64,000 bases of DNA, taken from contig NC_062246.1 of NCBI RefSeq assembly GCF_905475465.1, positions 9,636,001-9,700,000 of the forward strand, read 5' to 3'. Each line of letters begins with the position of its first letter. Within the stretch, counting starts at the first letter, position 1. The notes under the pieces were generated by a model that was given only the letters and a program-made list of their open reading frames with translations, made no database searches and was not told the DNA's origin. Both the position numbers and the translations under genes were made by a program. Shown piece after piece: positions 1 through 12,410 of the stretch. The stretch is from Pieris napi. Taxonomy: Eukaryota; Arthropoda; Insecta; Lepidoptera; Pieridae.

Positions 1-1417
1 AATTCAAAACGAAACATTGTGGTCAAGGTAGAGGCTGTAAAACAGAATATGAATTCAAAAAAATCGTTTCTAAATACGATTACTTTAGCATACTAAATAC
101 TACGCAGGTTTTTTGTATAAATTTAATTATAAAAAGGTATCGTGTGACCAAGCCTCCGTTTAATATGACACTGTCCATTTTTAACAGGTGACACGAACTC
201 ATTTGTATAATTTATCATGTGCCTTTGTATTTACAGGAGGGGTGTTATTTATTACATATAGTTTAAATATCATGACTGGTGAACAGTTTTTATCCAAGTT
301 TAGTCAAATTTAAGTAATGAATTACTTTTTTGGCGTTATCAACTTTTTGTAGGAAAGAAACGGAATTAAATTTATTAGTATTACGTATTATTAAGACTGA
401 GTGCAAATATAACAGAACAGCTATGTAGCTTTTCAAACCACTATAGTCAAGTAATAACAAAAAATACTAAATATTTTAATATCTTTGAAATAGATTTAAT
501 TTAAATACTAACTTTGCCGTTTATAATCTGTTTATAACTGCACAAGTTTTGCGTAGTTTAAACTTAATTTGAACGTGAAAGATGTTCTAGAAATAGTTAA
601 ACGTTCTAACTCCTGTCAAAGTTTATTAATTACCCTTTGCAATATAAAAAGTTAGTCTCTTAATTATAGTTCTTACTGCTTCTAGCAGAATTTTAACATT
701 ATGAATAAGTAATTATAATAAACATGTATTAGACAAAATTTTCGAAATCATTGGTAGTATCCATTCTTGTATTATTAATTACTGACATATCACATGTCAT
801 ACGTCACTGACATCGAATGTATTTTGACATGTCAATAGACAAAACCCATAGTTAATATATCATTATTACCAACGAAATTTTTCACCACAGATCAGTATGT
901 AAGCCAATCGAAATCCTACGAACCCGAATCCGCGTTAATAATATTAAATAAGCCACGACGCGGCCATCGAGATATATACAGGTCGATAAAACGATAGTGG
1001 ACAACTTTAAAGTTTAAAGCTTGCTCAAAGCTTAAACTTTGTCCTTTGAGTGTTTTGAGCGCTTGATCAGATTGGTTCCTAAATGTTACGTACAACGAAC
1101 AGTTTGTGGGTAATGGTGTCTTGTTATTGCAGACACTTTTTTTACATGAGAATGCGATATATTTATGAAGATTTACCGAGAACTATTACGGGAGTTTATT
1201 ATTGAGATTTTATTGCTGAAATGGAGATGTCGAGCAATTTTTAAGAATTTTTTTAGTATAGGTAAATTTTAATTGGTGATTTTTATTAATCGGTTATGTG
1301 CATATCATTAGCGTTTAACCTGAAAAACATTTCGGAATCGAAACCACTAAATCTGTGATACAACGCGCGAGGCGGTTGTCTTTATAGTTTTAGATTACAC
1401 TTACTAATCTTAATATA

Positions 1418-1784
1418 TATAAATTACGTGTCACATTGTTTGTCCGCTATGGACTCCTAAACTACTGAATCGATTTCAATCAAATTTGCACACCGTGTGC
1501 GGTTTGATCTGTCTTAAAAGATAGGATAGCTTACATCTCAATTTATACCCGCAATATCATTTTGTTGCAAAATATTTGTTTATTATTTGATAGTCACACT
1601 GCTAACAGATGGCGCTGTGTTGAAAGTACCAACGTTTCACATAAGCTACAATTTAATGGCATAACCATCAAAAAAGCATGGTGGTCCCTATGACTAGTGT
1701 TCTCCTGCCGTTTCCCTTGAATAGTTTACTACTATGTAATATAATAAAAACCTTAGCCACAGCAACGCTGGGCCGGTCTGCTAG
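1418..1784 (+). mobile_element. Non-autonomous Helitron
   Basis: The segment starts with TC directly after an A and ends in CTAG directly before a T, the A/T insertion rule of Helitrons. The 3' end has the GC-rich stem region (GCTGGGCCGGTCTG) just before CTAG. It contains the 'gatggcgctg' stretch also present in the Helitron at 19585. No RepHel coding sequence is present. Confidence 0.7.
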
Positions 1785-2239
1785 TATAATATAATTTTAT
1801 GTAATTCCATCCAGTTCAATAAATTAAGAATGTTGATTGACCGTAATTCTAAAACTTTCATAAATATTTTAAAATATGAACAAAAAATCGTATCTTTTTT
1901 TAATTTGGCGCCAAATTACTAGACAACGAATGTCATTTTCAATTTGGCTGTCACGGTTTTTATCGTATTTTCAATTTGCCAGTGAAACGTAACAACAAAA
2001 AACGTTTGAACCAGTTTCCTTAAGCTTAGGTATTTGCCAGTCCCGACTCCAATGACTTTTACGATTGAAGCAACTAATATACACAAGAATGTATTAATGA
2101 GTATTGGAGTATCATTGAATTAAATAACGATTTTACGAAAATGTTAGCTTGGTACTGTAGGATTTTTTAATAAGCAACATGAATTTTCTGTGTGCAAGCT
2201 TGCTCTTACTTAAGAACTGAAGGTGAGGAAACTTTCTTA

Positions 2240-2403
2240 AGGCCGATTTACATTATCATTAGTGTTTAGGAGAGTGCTTTAGGATAGTACTTTAGTTGAA
2301 ACATGTAAACGCTACTTGCTTTAGTAAACGCTACGCTAAAGAACTTGCTTTTCAAGTTGTACTAAAGCACTCTCCTAAACACTAAGATAATGTAAATCGG
2401 CCC
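2240..2403. mobile_element. Palindromic MITE, TTA-flanked (copy 1 of 2)
   Basis: This is a nearly complete inverted repeat. The left end reads GGCCGATTTACATTATC and the right end is its complement, with arms of about 45 bp. TTA lies on both sides (2237-2239 and 2404-2406), the target duplication of PIF/Harbinger elements. A second copy is at 21271-21431. There is no coding capacity. Confidence 0.75.
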
Positions 2404-2500
2404 TTAGAAGTTGTCTAGTCTTACAACGCGTTCTCTCACTTTTCTCATCTTCCAGCATAGGATGGTTATAAAGGGATAATAATTAGGATATTACAATATA

Positions 2501-2683
2501 CAGTCAAAACCGTTTACGACGACATCGTTTAGAACAACATACCGATTATATTGACCAAAATCAAAGCTCTCGGTTGAATTAGTATTAGGTTCTTAATAAC
2601 AACGTCATCGGCTGTTACGACTATCGGTTTTTACGACCAAATATGAGTAGTCCCTTCGATGTCGTTATAACCGGTTTTGACTG
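2501..2683. mobile_element. MITE with CAGTCAAAACCG terminal repeats (pogo/Tc1-like)
   Basis: The left end CAGTCAAAACCGTTTA matches the complement of the right end (GGTTTTGACTG), followed inward by ACGACATCG on both sides. TA precedes the left end; the right flank is CA, so the TA duplication is decayed or misplaced. The ends resemble pogo/Tigger-type repeats, which begin with CAG. It is 183 bp and non-coding. Confidence 0.6.
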
Positions 2684-3099
2684 CATTTTATTTTCGTACT
2701 AAAATTATAAAAGACGATTAATTATTATTTATCTATTTCAGGTACGATTTTATAGTTATCAAAATGATCCTCTTAGGGTAAGTTATAACATAAGTAGGAA
2801 CAAATGCCCAGGGTTTGGTGTCGGAAAAAAATATTAAGAAGCTCCGTACATGGGAGTACTACTCAATATCATAGCTATTTGGCCACTGTCGTGTGAACAG
2901 ACACCAATTAAGGTCACCTATCAATTACAGCTGAGTCAGTAATTATAGCAAATTGTCTGGAATTGGCCATTAGATTAAGAACAGACATAGAACTATGTCT
3001 GATAAATGAAATCTACAATTAGAGATACTCCGATACTATATCGACATTGTAAAGTTAAATTGTTGCTAATTGTTGGTAATCAATGTGTATGACTGGTTA

Positions 3100-3410
3100 A
3101 ATTGGCAGAAGGGATTTGGGTGAGATTAGAGATAAAAGACGACGTAGTGAGAAGGATAGGAAAGGGAATGCTTAGGTGGATTGGCCATGAAAATATGAAT
3201 GAGATAAGCAGCTCCTAGAGGCAACAAGGCAATCGTGGATTGTGTGGTCGGGTCGTGTGTATCTGGACGAAATCCAAGAAAGAAGGTCACTTATTAGTGA
3301 GGCTATTGCTTTAGGCGGCAAGTATGACAGTGGCTGAAGTAAAAGAGGTATGTCAGGACCGTAGCAACGGCCTCTGTCTACCCCTACGGAAAAAAATAAT
3401 GTTTATAAAA
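3100..3410 (+). mobile_element. Non-LTR retrotransposon relic (3' ORF fragment)
   Basis: A degenerate segment whose conceptual reading frames resemble the end of lepidopteran RTE-like endonuclease/reverse transcriptase ORFs (basic stretch, then W-x-G-H-like, then a terminal 'SLCLPLRK'-like end). Frames are broken several times. The assignment is by pattern only. Confidence 0.4.
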
Positions 3411-4437
3411 AGTAAATTAAAACGTGATCGCTGATCTATCAATCTTACTACAAAAGTTTTAATTCTCATCTCATGAAATTGAAATTTGTTTCTAATAATT
3501 TTGTAAGAGATTAGTGCCTCAGATAATCTCTTCGCGCCTCGTGAAAACCGAATAACGTGCGGAGTATTTCAAATTTCAACAACACTATGAATGCAAAACG
3601 CTTATTTTAAGATTTTGAAACATACGTGAGAATTTTTCAAACGTTCGCGTGGCGTTTATTGCAATAGTGCCATAGTCAAATGTCATTAGATAGAGGACCT
3701 GCGCCCTTTCTCTGTAACTTCTTAAAGCGATACCATTGGCGAGCGTAGCTACGCTAAGGGGCCTGGTATAGGCAAGACTGACTGTCACATAACATTGTTA
3801 TTTTTATAAAAAAGTATATAAGACTATCATATGTATAATATACAATGACGTACCTATATATATTTGTAAGCAAAGCAAAAGCAAATATATTGTTTGATTT
3901 TTCTAAACCACATAAAAACACCTAGTAATTTTAATTTTTTTTTTAAATATTAGGCTCCTTACTCGTAAAAACTTGATCAATATATCTTTAACTAAAGTAA
4001 TCTGCCGTCTCAAATGAAAAGAAATAAGTACGTTAATTAAAACTGATGTTTTTCATAAGGTTATTAGTCTCATAAATGTTTATTAATACAAATTTCCCAT
4101 ATTGTTGTAAAATCGTCGATTTCGCACCAAATACAGTTCTGTATATTTAACAAGCAATATTTATGTATGAGTTTAGTAAATTGAAGTTCTTCGCCGTTTC
4201 GGAATTCGGTTCTAAGCTTTATTGTTTGGAGTATCATAACTTAGGCAAATGTAAAGGACTTTTCAATAAAATGTCAATTATGAGTTTTAATAATATGATA
4301 TGCTTAACTTTCTTGCATATCTCTGATCTATAACAATTAAACACCTTACCATCTCAACATAAACTTTTAATTCCACGTAATTTTTTTCGATTTATCGTTA
4401 ATATCTACAAAAAATTGTATTATAACGGGTCGATTAA

Positions 4438-4560
4438 TCTTTATATATAATTCTACTGTGTGTATGTCACTTAACTCCTCTTAAACGGCTCGACAGATTT
4501 TAACAGCGTTGTCCGAGGGAGGTGAGACGGGGATAAAATATATTTACATGTTTTTTTAGC
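4438..4560 (+). mobile_element. Helitron 5'-end fragment
   Basis: It starts TCTTTATATATAATTCTACT and continues with a GTATGTCACTTAACTCCTC-like stretch, matching the 5' part of the Helitron at 19585. No matching 3' CTAG end is obvious. Confidence 0.45.
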
Positions 4561-4904
4561 TTTTGGTAGTGTCTTTAAACTTCAACATTTCAGAAGATTA
4601 ATTTATATAAACATTAAGGTTTCCAATTTATAGTTGAAGCTCCATTAAGCTCCCTTGGGGATATATTTCTAGCTAAATATGAGCATATTTGTATGAAGAC
4701 AGCTTGCGGAAATTAAGCTAACTTAGCTGCTAGTTTATCACGTACAATGTTTGGATTTTGGAATATAGACCTACGGGGCATGGGCGTCTCTAGGCCAGTC
4801 ACGAAGTACGTACAGAGGTGATAAGTGTGGTCTTGACTATTAATAAACAAATGAAAAACTAATTATTGAAATTAAAAAAAAATTAAGCAGTTCTTAAAGC
4901 AGTG

Positions 4905-5348
4905 CCACACCATCACTGTGTTGAATCAGCTTCCCGCTGAAGTATTTCCTAACTAATTCGACTTAGGGTCCTTGAAGAAAAGAACGTACCAATTTTTCAA
5001 TCCTTAAAAATCGACTTGGTGTATTAGTTTTTGAAAAAAAATATTATTCAAAATATTTGCGTGAGACACTGTAGTTGATATTTATTTAATAACGTGTGAT
5101 ATGATATGATAAAATTAATATAAGAACTGACCAATTCATATGACTAATTATGTAAAGTGTGAAATTCTAAGACAAAATTGCGCTGTATGGCAGAATATTC
5201 GAAATTACGATTGTACCACCTTACACATTTTTGTACAATATTCTTGCATTAAATTATTATTATTAAAAGGCCGGTAACTCTGGCATTGAGAGTGTCCATG
5301 GGTAGCACTTCACATCAGATGAGCCTTCTGCCGTTTTCCTCCTGTTAC
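4905..5348 (+). repeat. Dispersed repeat split by about 250 bp
   Basis: 4905-5005 matches the first half (TGAAGTATTTCC ... TTAGGGTCCTT ... GTACCAAT), and 5262-5348 matches the second half (AAAGGCCGG ... CTCTGGCATTGAGAG ... GTCCATGGG), of the dispersed repeat seen intact at 13430-13600. Unrelated sequence lies between the halves. Confidence 0.5.
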
Positions 5349-5669
5349 ATAATAAAGGCAGGTATTTTTTTCAACTTTAGGGGGACAGCTGCCCCCTTGC
5401 AACTTGAATGGATGACAAATTGCAGTACTTGGTCTTTCATTAAATATTCTCTAAGAGATTAACCCTTTATTCATAAATCAGTATTTGCACTTTAACAGAC
5501 TGTCTCTTTTAATCACAGCGTAAATACAATTTGAGAGAAAGAGATGAAAGTGTCGAGAAGGAAATAAAAGATCTCTTCTAGCTTCTAGAGTATCAACGAG
5601 CGAGTTTAAGTTTTGAGATTTAAAACAAATTATTACTAATGGCATAGAAAAGTATGTTTTTATAAATTA

Positions 5670-5844
5670 CTAGCTGTTCCCTGCCACGCTTTGCTGTGGC
5701 ACAGTGTGATTGAATGGTTGAGAAATGAGAAACAAAACTTGTGCATTACTTGTGAAAAGAAAAAATCAGCTCGATTGGTGCAGAACTTTTTGCGTTTTTG
5801 AAGCGTACACAAACCAACATAACATTTTTATATACATATATAGA
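5670..5844 (-). mobile_element. Short non-autonomous Helitron
   Basis: Read on the minus strand it begins A|TCTATATATG and ends CAGCTAG|T, with an imperfect stem (GCCACAGCAAAGCGTGGC) just before the end. It is the same family as 8540-8790, which lies in the opposite orientation. Confidence 0.75.
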
Positions 5845-6224
5845 ATAACAAAAACAATATGGTTATGCATGGTAACGGCAAGCATCACAGATAAGAAGAG
5901 TGTGACCTTGGCAGTTCATGTATTTGTACACTCGTGGGACACCTGGTAGCCGAGATACGTTAAAAAGAATTGTTTGTCTGTTCGCATATTTCTAAGAAAG
6001 TATAGTGCATGTTTCCAATGTCATACGGTTATTATACGTGGCAATTTTGCTTGCTTTGACTTTTTTGTTACGTAATTACCAATCTAACCTAATAATTAAA
6101 AACGATATTTGTATGTGTTGTTATTACAATTTTCCTATATTCCAAATATATGTTAGGACAACAGCGGATTTAGCGTCAAAATTTCTGAAACCATATTTTT
6201 TTATATTGATTACTTCGCTAGGGC

Positions 6225-6480
6225 AGGAATGTGCTCCTCTTAGATGCGCGCATGTGTTAGGTTGCTACAAGTTTTTTCTCTTACTGACTCCGACAGCGAC
6301 CCATAGGGAGCTTTGGCCTCTGAAACTAGAGAACGCTACTTTTGCTAATCAGGCACTTGGAACTTCTATTGGTCGGTCTCTACGGTGTCTTTCCAACGAT
6401 ATCTGGGCCTTGCTTCTTTTGCTTGCTTAACACTCCGAGCTCCCATTACCCCTAGATGACCAGTCCAACGGAGTTTTTGG
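6225..6480 (-). mobile_element. Possible non-LTR retrotransposon relic
   Basis: On the minus strand this stretch reads, with interruptions, like the terminal region of LINE ORFs (an R-x-R-W-K-D-T-V-like segment). It is more GC-rich than its surroundings. Weak evidence. Confidence 0.3.
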
Positions 6481-6939
6481 GCTTAAGCTTCAATCTAGTA
6501 AATCAAATACCGTTGCCTACATCCTAATTTGTTACTTCCCATTAAAAACAAAAACTCGTTCAATAAAACAATGGAAACAAAGTATAACTGTATATTAACC
6601 GTGTCAAATGCAAGACAACTGAATGAACATTATTTGTTCGACGAATTGTGAGACTGCGATGGCTATATGCACCTCTCGCTCGCACTTCTGCTTATTCGAT
6701 GTATTCACTATAATTTATATTAATTTACTAGTCTGTGGCTGCACAGAATACTAATAGAAGCCTACAAAATAATGCGCATCTAGAATTCGCGTCAGGAGGA
6801 GGTCCAAGAGTATTTTTTATGAATGAGACATGTTTGTGTCATAACGTACTAGTAAAAGGACTGATTTTGATGATTTTTTATACAGAATATTATAACTACA
6901 AGCAAAATTAAAATAATTTATGCTTGAGCGTTTTTAAGG

Positions 6940-7085
6940 CAGCTGAATTACTTCCGAACCAATTCAACATAGACCAGAAAAAAGCGTACCAATTCTTAAA
7001 AGGCTGGCAGTGTACTTGCGAGCCTGGCATTGTGAGCGTCAATGGGCTTCACTAACATCAGATGAGCCTTCTGTATATTTGCTAC
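6940..7085 (+). repeat. Copy of dispersed AAAGGC(C/T)GGC repeat
   Basis: Diverged copy of the repeat at 13430-13600, with shared landmarks in order: CTGAATTACTTCCGAA, GCGTACCAATTCTTAAAAGG, and ACATCAGATGAGCCTTCTG. Confidence 0.6.
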
Positions 7086-7289
7086 TTGTTTAACATATAA
7101 CCCTGCGGAGGAGAGGTGGGGTTCATTCCCCATGATTACCATGCCGTAACTCCTATTTCATTTTCATGCCTCCTGCTGATAGAGGACAGGAGTCTTTGTT
7201 TTTAATTTATTTTATTATTATTAATTACTTAAGATGTCATATGGAACATGGTGTAATGGTTGCAGCTTCTTACAAACGTTGTGTAAAAC

Positions 7290-7350
7290 ATTTCTTTTTT
7301 TGACGTTCATAAGTGTACATTGTGTTACCTACATGATTAAATCATTTTTG
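7290..7350 (+). repeat. LINE-like tail (TTGACGTTCATAAGTGTAC)
   Basis: Short copy of a tail motif that recurs at 14895-14960, 17190-17335 (minus), 25300-25650 and 52005-52330 (minus), ending near ATGATTAAAT-like runs. Confidence 0.5.
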
Positions 7351-7814
7351 ACTTTTTTTAAACTTAAGTCGTGGTAATCGGATTTGTAAAGTTAGTCGGA
7401 AGAAAATGGGTGGAACGTTTCTTACGAACGATGAGAGATATGATTTATTTCTCTCAGTCTAGTCTGTCCGTAATAAACTCAAAAACTACTGCACAGAATT
7501 TGTTGCGGTTTCTACCAATATCTAGATTGATTCATGAAAAGGTATATATAAAATTTTCAAGGTTTACGTGTCGCGGACGCCCGTGCGATTTACAAATAAA
7601 ATACGCCGAGTATTAATCCTGTTGCTGTCTCTTCGTTTGCCCCAAACCCCAATAGGGAAAATAAATTAGGTGCCCCCTCAACAATCGATCTCATGACAAG
7701 ATCGTAATGTACATTAGTAAGTCTCAATGACTTCCTGTGTTTGATGTCTTTTGTATAGTTATTTATGAGTTCAGTTCAGTTCATGTGACGTTAAAGAAAA
7801 AACAATAAATATTT

Positions 7815-7905
7815 TTTTTTATTCGAACCGCTAGAGAAGGCCACGATTGGAAAAATTTAGAGGAGGCCTTCGTCGAAGGATAAGCTGTAAATAAATAAAT
7901 AATAG
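7815..7905 (+). mobile_element. 3' terminus of a LINE: ORF end plus ATAA tail
   Basis: The frame GHDWKNLEEAFVEG then stop is the typical C-terminal ending of RTE-like ORF2 proteins in insects, and it is followed directly by a (ATAA)n simple tail. Only the last few dozen bases of the element survive. Confidence 0.6.
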
Positions 7906-7999
7906 TTTGATAAAAAGTATTATAAATATAAGAAAACATTTATTAGTAATCATACCTACATAGTAATAATAAAAAAATATTAAAAAGAAAATTAAAACA

Positions 8000-8310
8000 A
8001 ATTTAAATAGCTTGGTCCCTGCGTGCCTCTAATACATATTTTCTCGCTGTATTGCGGTACTTATTCGTTGAGCGAGGAAAGCACCAGCTCTGGGGTCAAC
8101 GGAACCATCTACCAGGTGACAACTTAAATCTTTAATTAGGGCCTGTGCACTTGAACCCCACAACCCAATAGTCTCTACTCCAAAGGGAACAGAATCAAAG
8201 TTGGAGAAAAGACTCTTATATTTGAGCCTTTTATTATTTTTCGCCTGCTCTGCGGCCGCCCCAGCTCTTTTGCTTGTCCAAGGAAGGTGAGACGTGTCCA
8301 CTAATAAATA
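8000..8310 (-). mobile_element. LINE ORF relic (DPRAGAFLAQRIS segment)
   Basis: A 90-codon open stretch on the minus strand contains VPFGVETIGLWGSSAQALI and DPRAGAFLAQRIS. These are typical of the C-terminal part of a non-LTR retrotransposon protein that is very common in Lepidoptera. Another fragment of the same segment is at 14390-14560 on the plus strand. It is a relic, not a host gene. Confidence 0.6.
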
Positions 8311-8539
8311 TTATATTACTCTAGGCAAATTTACTTTATATTTAGCATGATTGTTTTGTTATATACAATTTATGTTCTAGGATTACGTAATAAAAAAATA
8401 CATTATAACTGAATCGTAACTCGGCAGCCCGCAGAACATAAAATGGGGTAGACAGGTCAGACCATGTAGGGATGATCTGCAAGCCACGGCGGAGGCTATG
8501 TTGACTAGAGTTGCCTGGCATAGAATAACGTTTCAATAA

Positions 8540-8790
8540 TCTATATATATATATGTTATGTTGGTTAGTGTACGCTTCAAAAACTCAACAAGTTCTGCAC
8601 CGATCGAAAATTTAGCATGATATATAATCCGCATCATTGCCCGATCACCGATTGTTTTTATGTATTTTTTTTTATATTCCCCAAGTATTGTTAAATTAAA
8701 CTTATATGAAATGTATTCTTTGTTTTGTTTATCATTTCTCAACCATTCAATCACTATGTGCCACTGCGAGGCATGGCAGGGTACAGCTAG
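8540..8790 (+). mobile_element. Short non-autonomous Helitron
   Basis: It begins A|TCTATATATAT and ends CAGCTAG|T, with the GCGAGGCATGGC stem region before the end. It shares sequence over both ends with the inverted copy at 5670-5844. Confidence 0.75.
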
Positions 8791-9244
8791 TTTAACACAT
8801 ATATTATATATTTCATTAAATTGGTTGCTTTTAATAACTAATCTAGATCAAAATCAGACATCACAACACAACGCTATACTAGATACCACACTCGGGATTA
8901 ATCTTTTCGAATGGCAAGGGTTGCCATATTACCCCAAATCATTGTGCTATCACGTTGCGGTCTTAATCCGTTTTTTATTGAACACAGATTAATAGGGTCG
9001 TCACCGTTATATTAAATAGCCCCAAGCTACTGTTCAGCCTTGCTGTTTGAACTTCGTATTCGTTAATACTACATAATACAACAAAGAGCATATTTTCAGG
9101 GACTTTTTGATAATTTTTCTAAATATATTATTTATGTATTTGTCACCGTTGAATGAGTTGAATAAGAAACCAATGAAATACCGTTATTCTACGGATACGT
9201 GACAAATAAAAAGTCACGTTTTATTTTATTAGTATCATATAATC

Positions 9245-9894
9245 ATTGATATATAAAAAACCCAAGATGCACAATCAACGTCTAAAAAACGTCCTCAAAA
9301 AATGAGCGCAACATTCTAAATTGTGCACTCATTTCAAATAGTCTCGCGTCTAATACGTGGAGTCGATGTTATTTATTTGTGTTTTTTTTTATAAATAAAT
9401 TTATGTACTTTTGAACTTTTTTGTGTGTAGTTTTTGACAAATATATTTACTAAAAAATTATTTTTTAATTTAAAGAAAAAACTTTTTAACCGGATTAAAG
9501 TTATGTATTATTATAAATTTCCAACTATTTAACATCCAACACCTTTTGTCTGTAGTCACCGTGACCACGCACGCTGTAAAGCACCCGAAAAGTCGGATAA
9601 ATTTAAAATTATGTTAAATAGTTGTAAATAAAAAAGTAATGTTCGACTCCACTCAATACCTTGTCCTACCGACCACGGTCGGTCGTAAAATTTTATTGCT
9701 TTAAGTACGTATACACTGCGTTGTAATAACAACTTTAAGAAATTCGCGTAAGGTTGATTTTGCAATAATATATGCTTGTAACATATACTGTTATAGGCAT
9801 ACTGTTATAGAAAATGACAGAAATAGTGTTTCGGGACACTTTCGAGCGTTACTTTTATTCGAGACTGTGCATCTTGGGTTTTTTATATATCAAT
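9245..9894. mobile_element. 650-bp element with 29-bp perfect terminal inverted repeats
   Basis: The left end (9245-9273) and right end (9866-9894) are perfect complements over 29 bases; the core motif is AACCCAAGATGCACA. If the element proper starts at TGATATA, the flanking duplication would be AT. The interior has no coding frame I recognise. The superfamily is not assigned. Confidence 0.7.
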
Positions 9895-9960
9895 GCATAT
9901 AATACGTTAAGTTAAATGTGTAATGCAAAACCATATTTTCGTATACCGTTACGGATTTTT

Positions 9961-10530
9961 GAAGTGAAAACTTCTTTAGCGGCGCTGAGCACTTTTTTGT
10001 ATGGGTAAAAACTTTTAAACTTGCGTCAGGGCGTGATGCTGATCGAAAAAGCGTAAGATCGAGGGGAAGGGAGAGGAACTAGTATCTCCCACTCTTTCTA
10101 CCGTGCCTGAGTGTACAGCGTCCCACGCGTATCCAAGGATGGTGACAGCTGATTGCTTGACTGTTGTGTAGTTAATACACTGTTGTGTATTCGTAAATGT
10201 GAATTGTTTAAATTATGGAAATCGAACAAAGTGAATCTATTAATGAAAAAAGTGATGATGAAGTAGTGAAAGAAAATGAGTAAGTACTTTATAAATTACT
10301 AGATGAAAAACTCTTACTTGGCTTTAAAAACAAAAATAACTAATAATAATAATTTATATAATTTTTTGTTTTTTAAATAACGATATTATATTATAAATTG
10401 TCATATTTGTGTACGATAGCGCAATAAATAAACATTGTATTCTACCTCATAAATGATAGTACTTTTATACTTATAATTAAACACAACGTTAATATTGAAG
10501 TTTTCACTTCTGCCGGCACTCCCGGAGTGC
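9961..10530. mobile_element. Family A element, long copy, with palindromic end motif
   Basis: It is bounded by the palindromic motif GAAGTGAAAACTTC (9961-9974) and its complement-like partner GAAGTTTTCACTTC (10497-10510), followed by a GC-rich TGCCGGCACTCCCGGAGTGC. A shorter copy is at 27333-27661, sharing both ends and the stretch around GATAGCGCAATAAATAAA. It contains an ATG-started 22-codon open segment at 10215 (MEIEQSESINEKSDDE...) that runs into a GTAAGT donor. This looks like the first coding exon of the mobile element's own gene. Confidence 0.6.
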
Positions 10531-12129
10531 TAGTGTTTTTTTTATATTCTCCACACAAAGACACTTAACTTAAATTAACATTACGATCTAGCCTAACTTA
10601 AGACTAATAAGTAATTTAACTCTAAATACAGTTACGAATTTTCGAAGGTCTATTAAATACTAACATGACATGACAGTTAACAGTTCTGAGTTTTTTTTAT
10701 TAAAGATACTAGAGTGTCTTATAAATCCATAGCTTATAAACCATAGAAACGATTATGTTAGCAGAAATGTACAGTTTTGGCGCCTTCATTATAGGGCCAT
10801 AGCTAACGGCATCGTCGAACGTAATTTGTATGACAGAATGTAAATAACGTCACATAAATGATTTCTGCTACAGTGAACTCGGAGGTCCGACCCTTGTCTA
10901 TGGAGCGTAGAGCCGGAAGTACGCTAGACTCTATTGTCAATGTCTTCGGGCATAGACAATTTCGACTTTGACATGTTATTTATGGCACTGTAAGGATTTA
11001 TAAAGCTGGTTAAGATCGAAACCTACAAAGATTTACCAGCTCATTTGTGGATCGCCTAAGTTGTACAAAATAATTGTTCCGGCGTTTTTAGTATAACCAC
11101 CAGGTGCTAAAAATATTTCAAATCAGAATTTTCGAAGATACCATAGATATACGAAGATACATAACCAATTCGAGCTTTTTTTGCCGTAACTTAAATTATG
11201 CGAAGCACAGCCCTACAAAAGCTACTGTGACCACACTTTTTGTACATTGACACAAAAACAGTTGAATCACAATGGCGTAGAGTGCGCAGATGTTTTTGAT
11301 CCTATTATTTTGCGCTATTGTTTGGGTGAGTGCAACGAGTGTGTTTGAGTGGGTTTTTGTTTTTAAAACACGTAAGAATCGTTTTATGAACGTAATATTA
11401 ACATAGATTTTTGTAACGGATTTTTATATAACGATGTATAATTGTATAATGTAATGTATTTTCCTGTAGTTTTTATAATTTTTCATTTATTTTAATCGAT
11501 ATATTTTTTTCTTTTCGTATTTGTTATGTTTGCTTGTCACATTAAATATTATATATTTTTTTCTAACAATGCCTCAGTGTGCCGAGCTTTGGAAAGCTTT
11601 TAAATAAATAAATAAATACTTCTAAACCAGAAGTTCCCAACCTTATTGTGCCTTTCTAAAATTTTTGTGCCTCTCCCCTCTCATAGGGGGCTTTACATAC
11701 ATAATTTTTAATATTAAAACATTCAATTTCCCTTAAGATACTTAAATGATAGGTTTTAGGAATAAATTACTAGGAACTTGTTAATGAAACACAGTAAGTA
11801 AATTAACAAAACTTATAATGAAAAACTAAAATTCCATTTCCAATTAATTTTAATAAATTTTCTTATAACCCCTAACAATCAAATTGCCCCCCTGTGAGAC
11901 GTAGGCGTTGGGAAACAATGTTCAGAATTTGAACTTGAACTTGAACATCAACAACTTTGAATTTGAACATTATAAATTCGGCCAATCTGTAACACGAATA
12001 TTTTTGACTAGTATGTATGAAGATCGCCGGGACAGCTAGCTAGTACTATAAGAATATATTGCTTATTTATATATTTTTTTTAAACATGACAATACTTTGG
12101 CTAAGTTTCTAAACCCTGAGGAATTACGG

Positions 12130-12290
12130 CATTTAACTGACTTATCAGGCAAACATTGCGACGAAACCTACATGTCTTAGACACAAAAATCTAGTTGTGT
12201 CAGGCACAGAAGCCTGATCACCTATTGTCTTTTAAATAAAAATAAAGAAATTCATGTAGTCCGAGGCTAAGACCCATTAGAATTATTATT
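12130..12290 (+). mobile_element. SINE, 3' half only
   Basis: It matches the 3' half of the tRNA-derived SINE (CATGTCTTAGACACAAAA, GTGTCAGGCACAGAAG, ATCACCTATTG), 5'-truncated. Confidence 0.55.
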
Positions 12291-12410
12291 ATTAGTCCAA
12301 CAAAATAATTAAATTGTTTAATGTCATCCTTTTCATTCCTTGTAAATAAATTAATAAAAAAACATATATTATTCGTCTAGGATTACTAATAGGTCTGGAG
12401 TATTATTAAA

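Noticed and set aside
6005..6430. 141-codon open frame on the plus strand with a hydrophobic start
   Set aside because: Composition and overlap with a LINE-like relic on the other strand suggest a chance frame; no family similarity, and no splice context.
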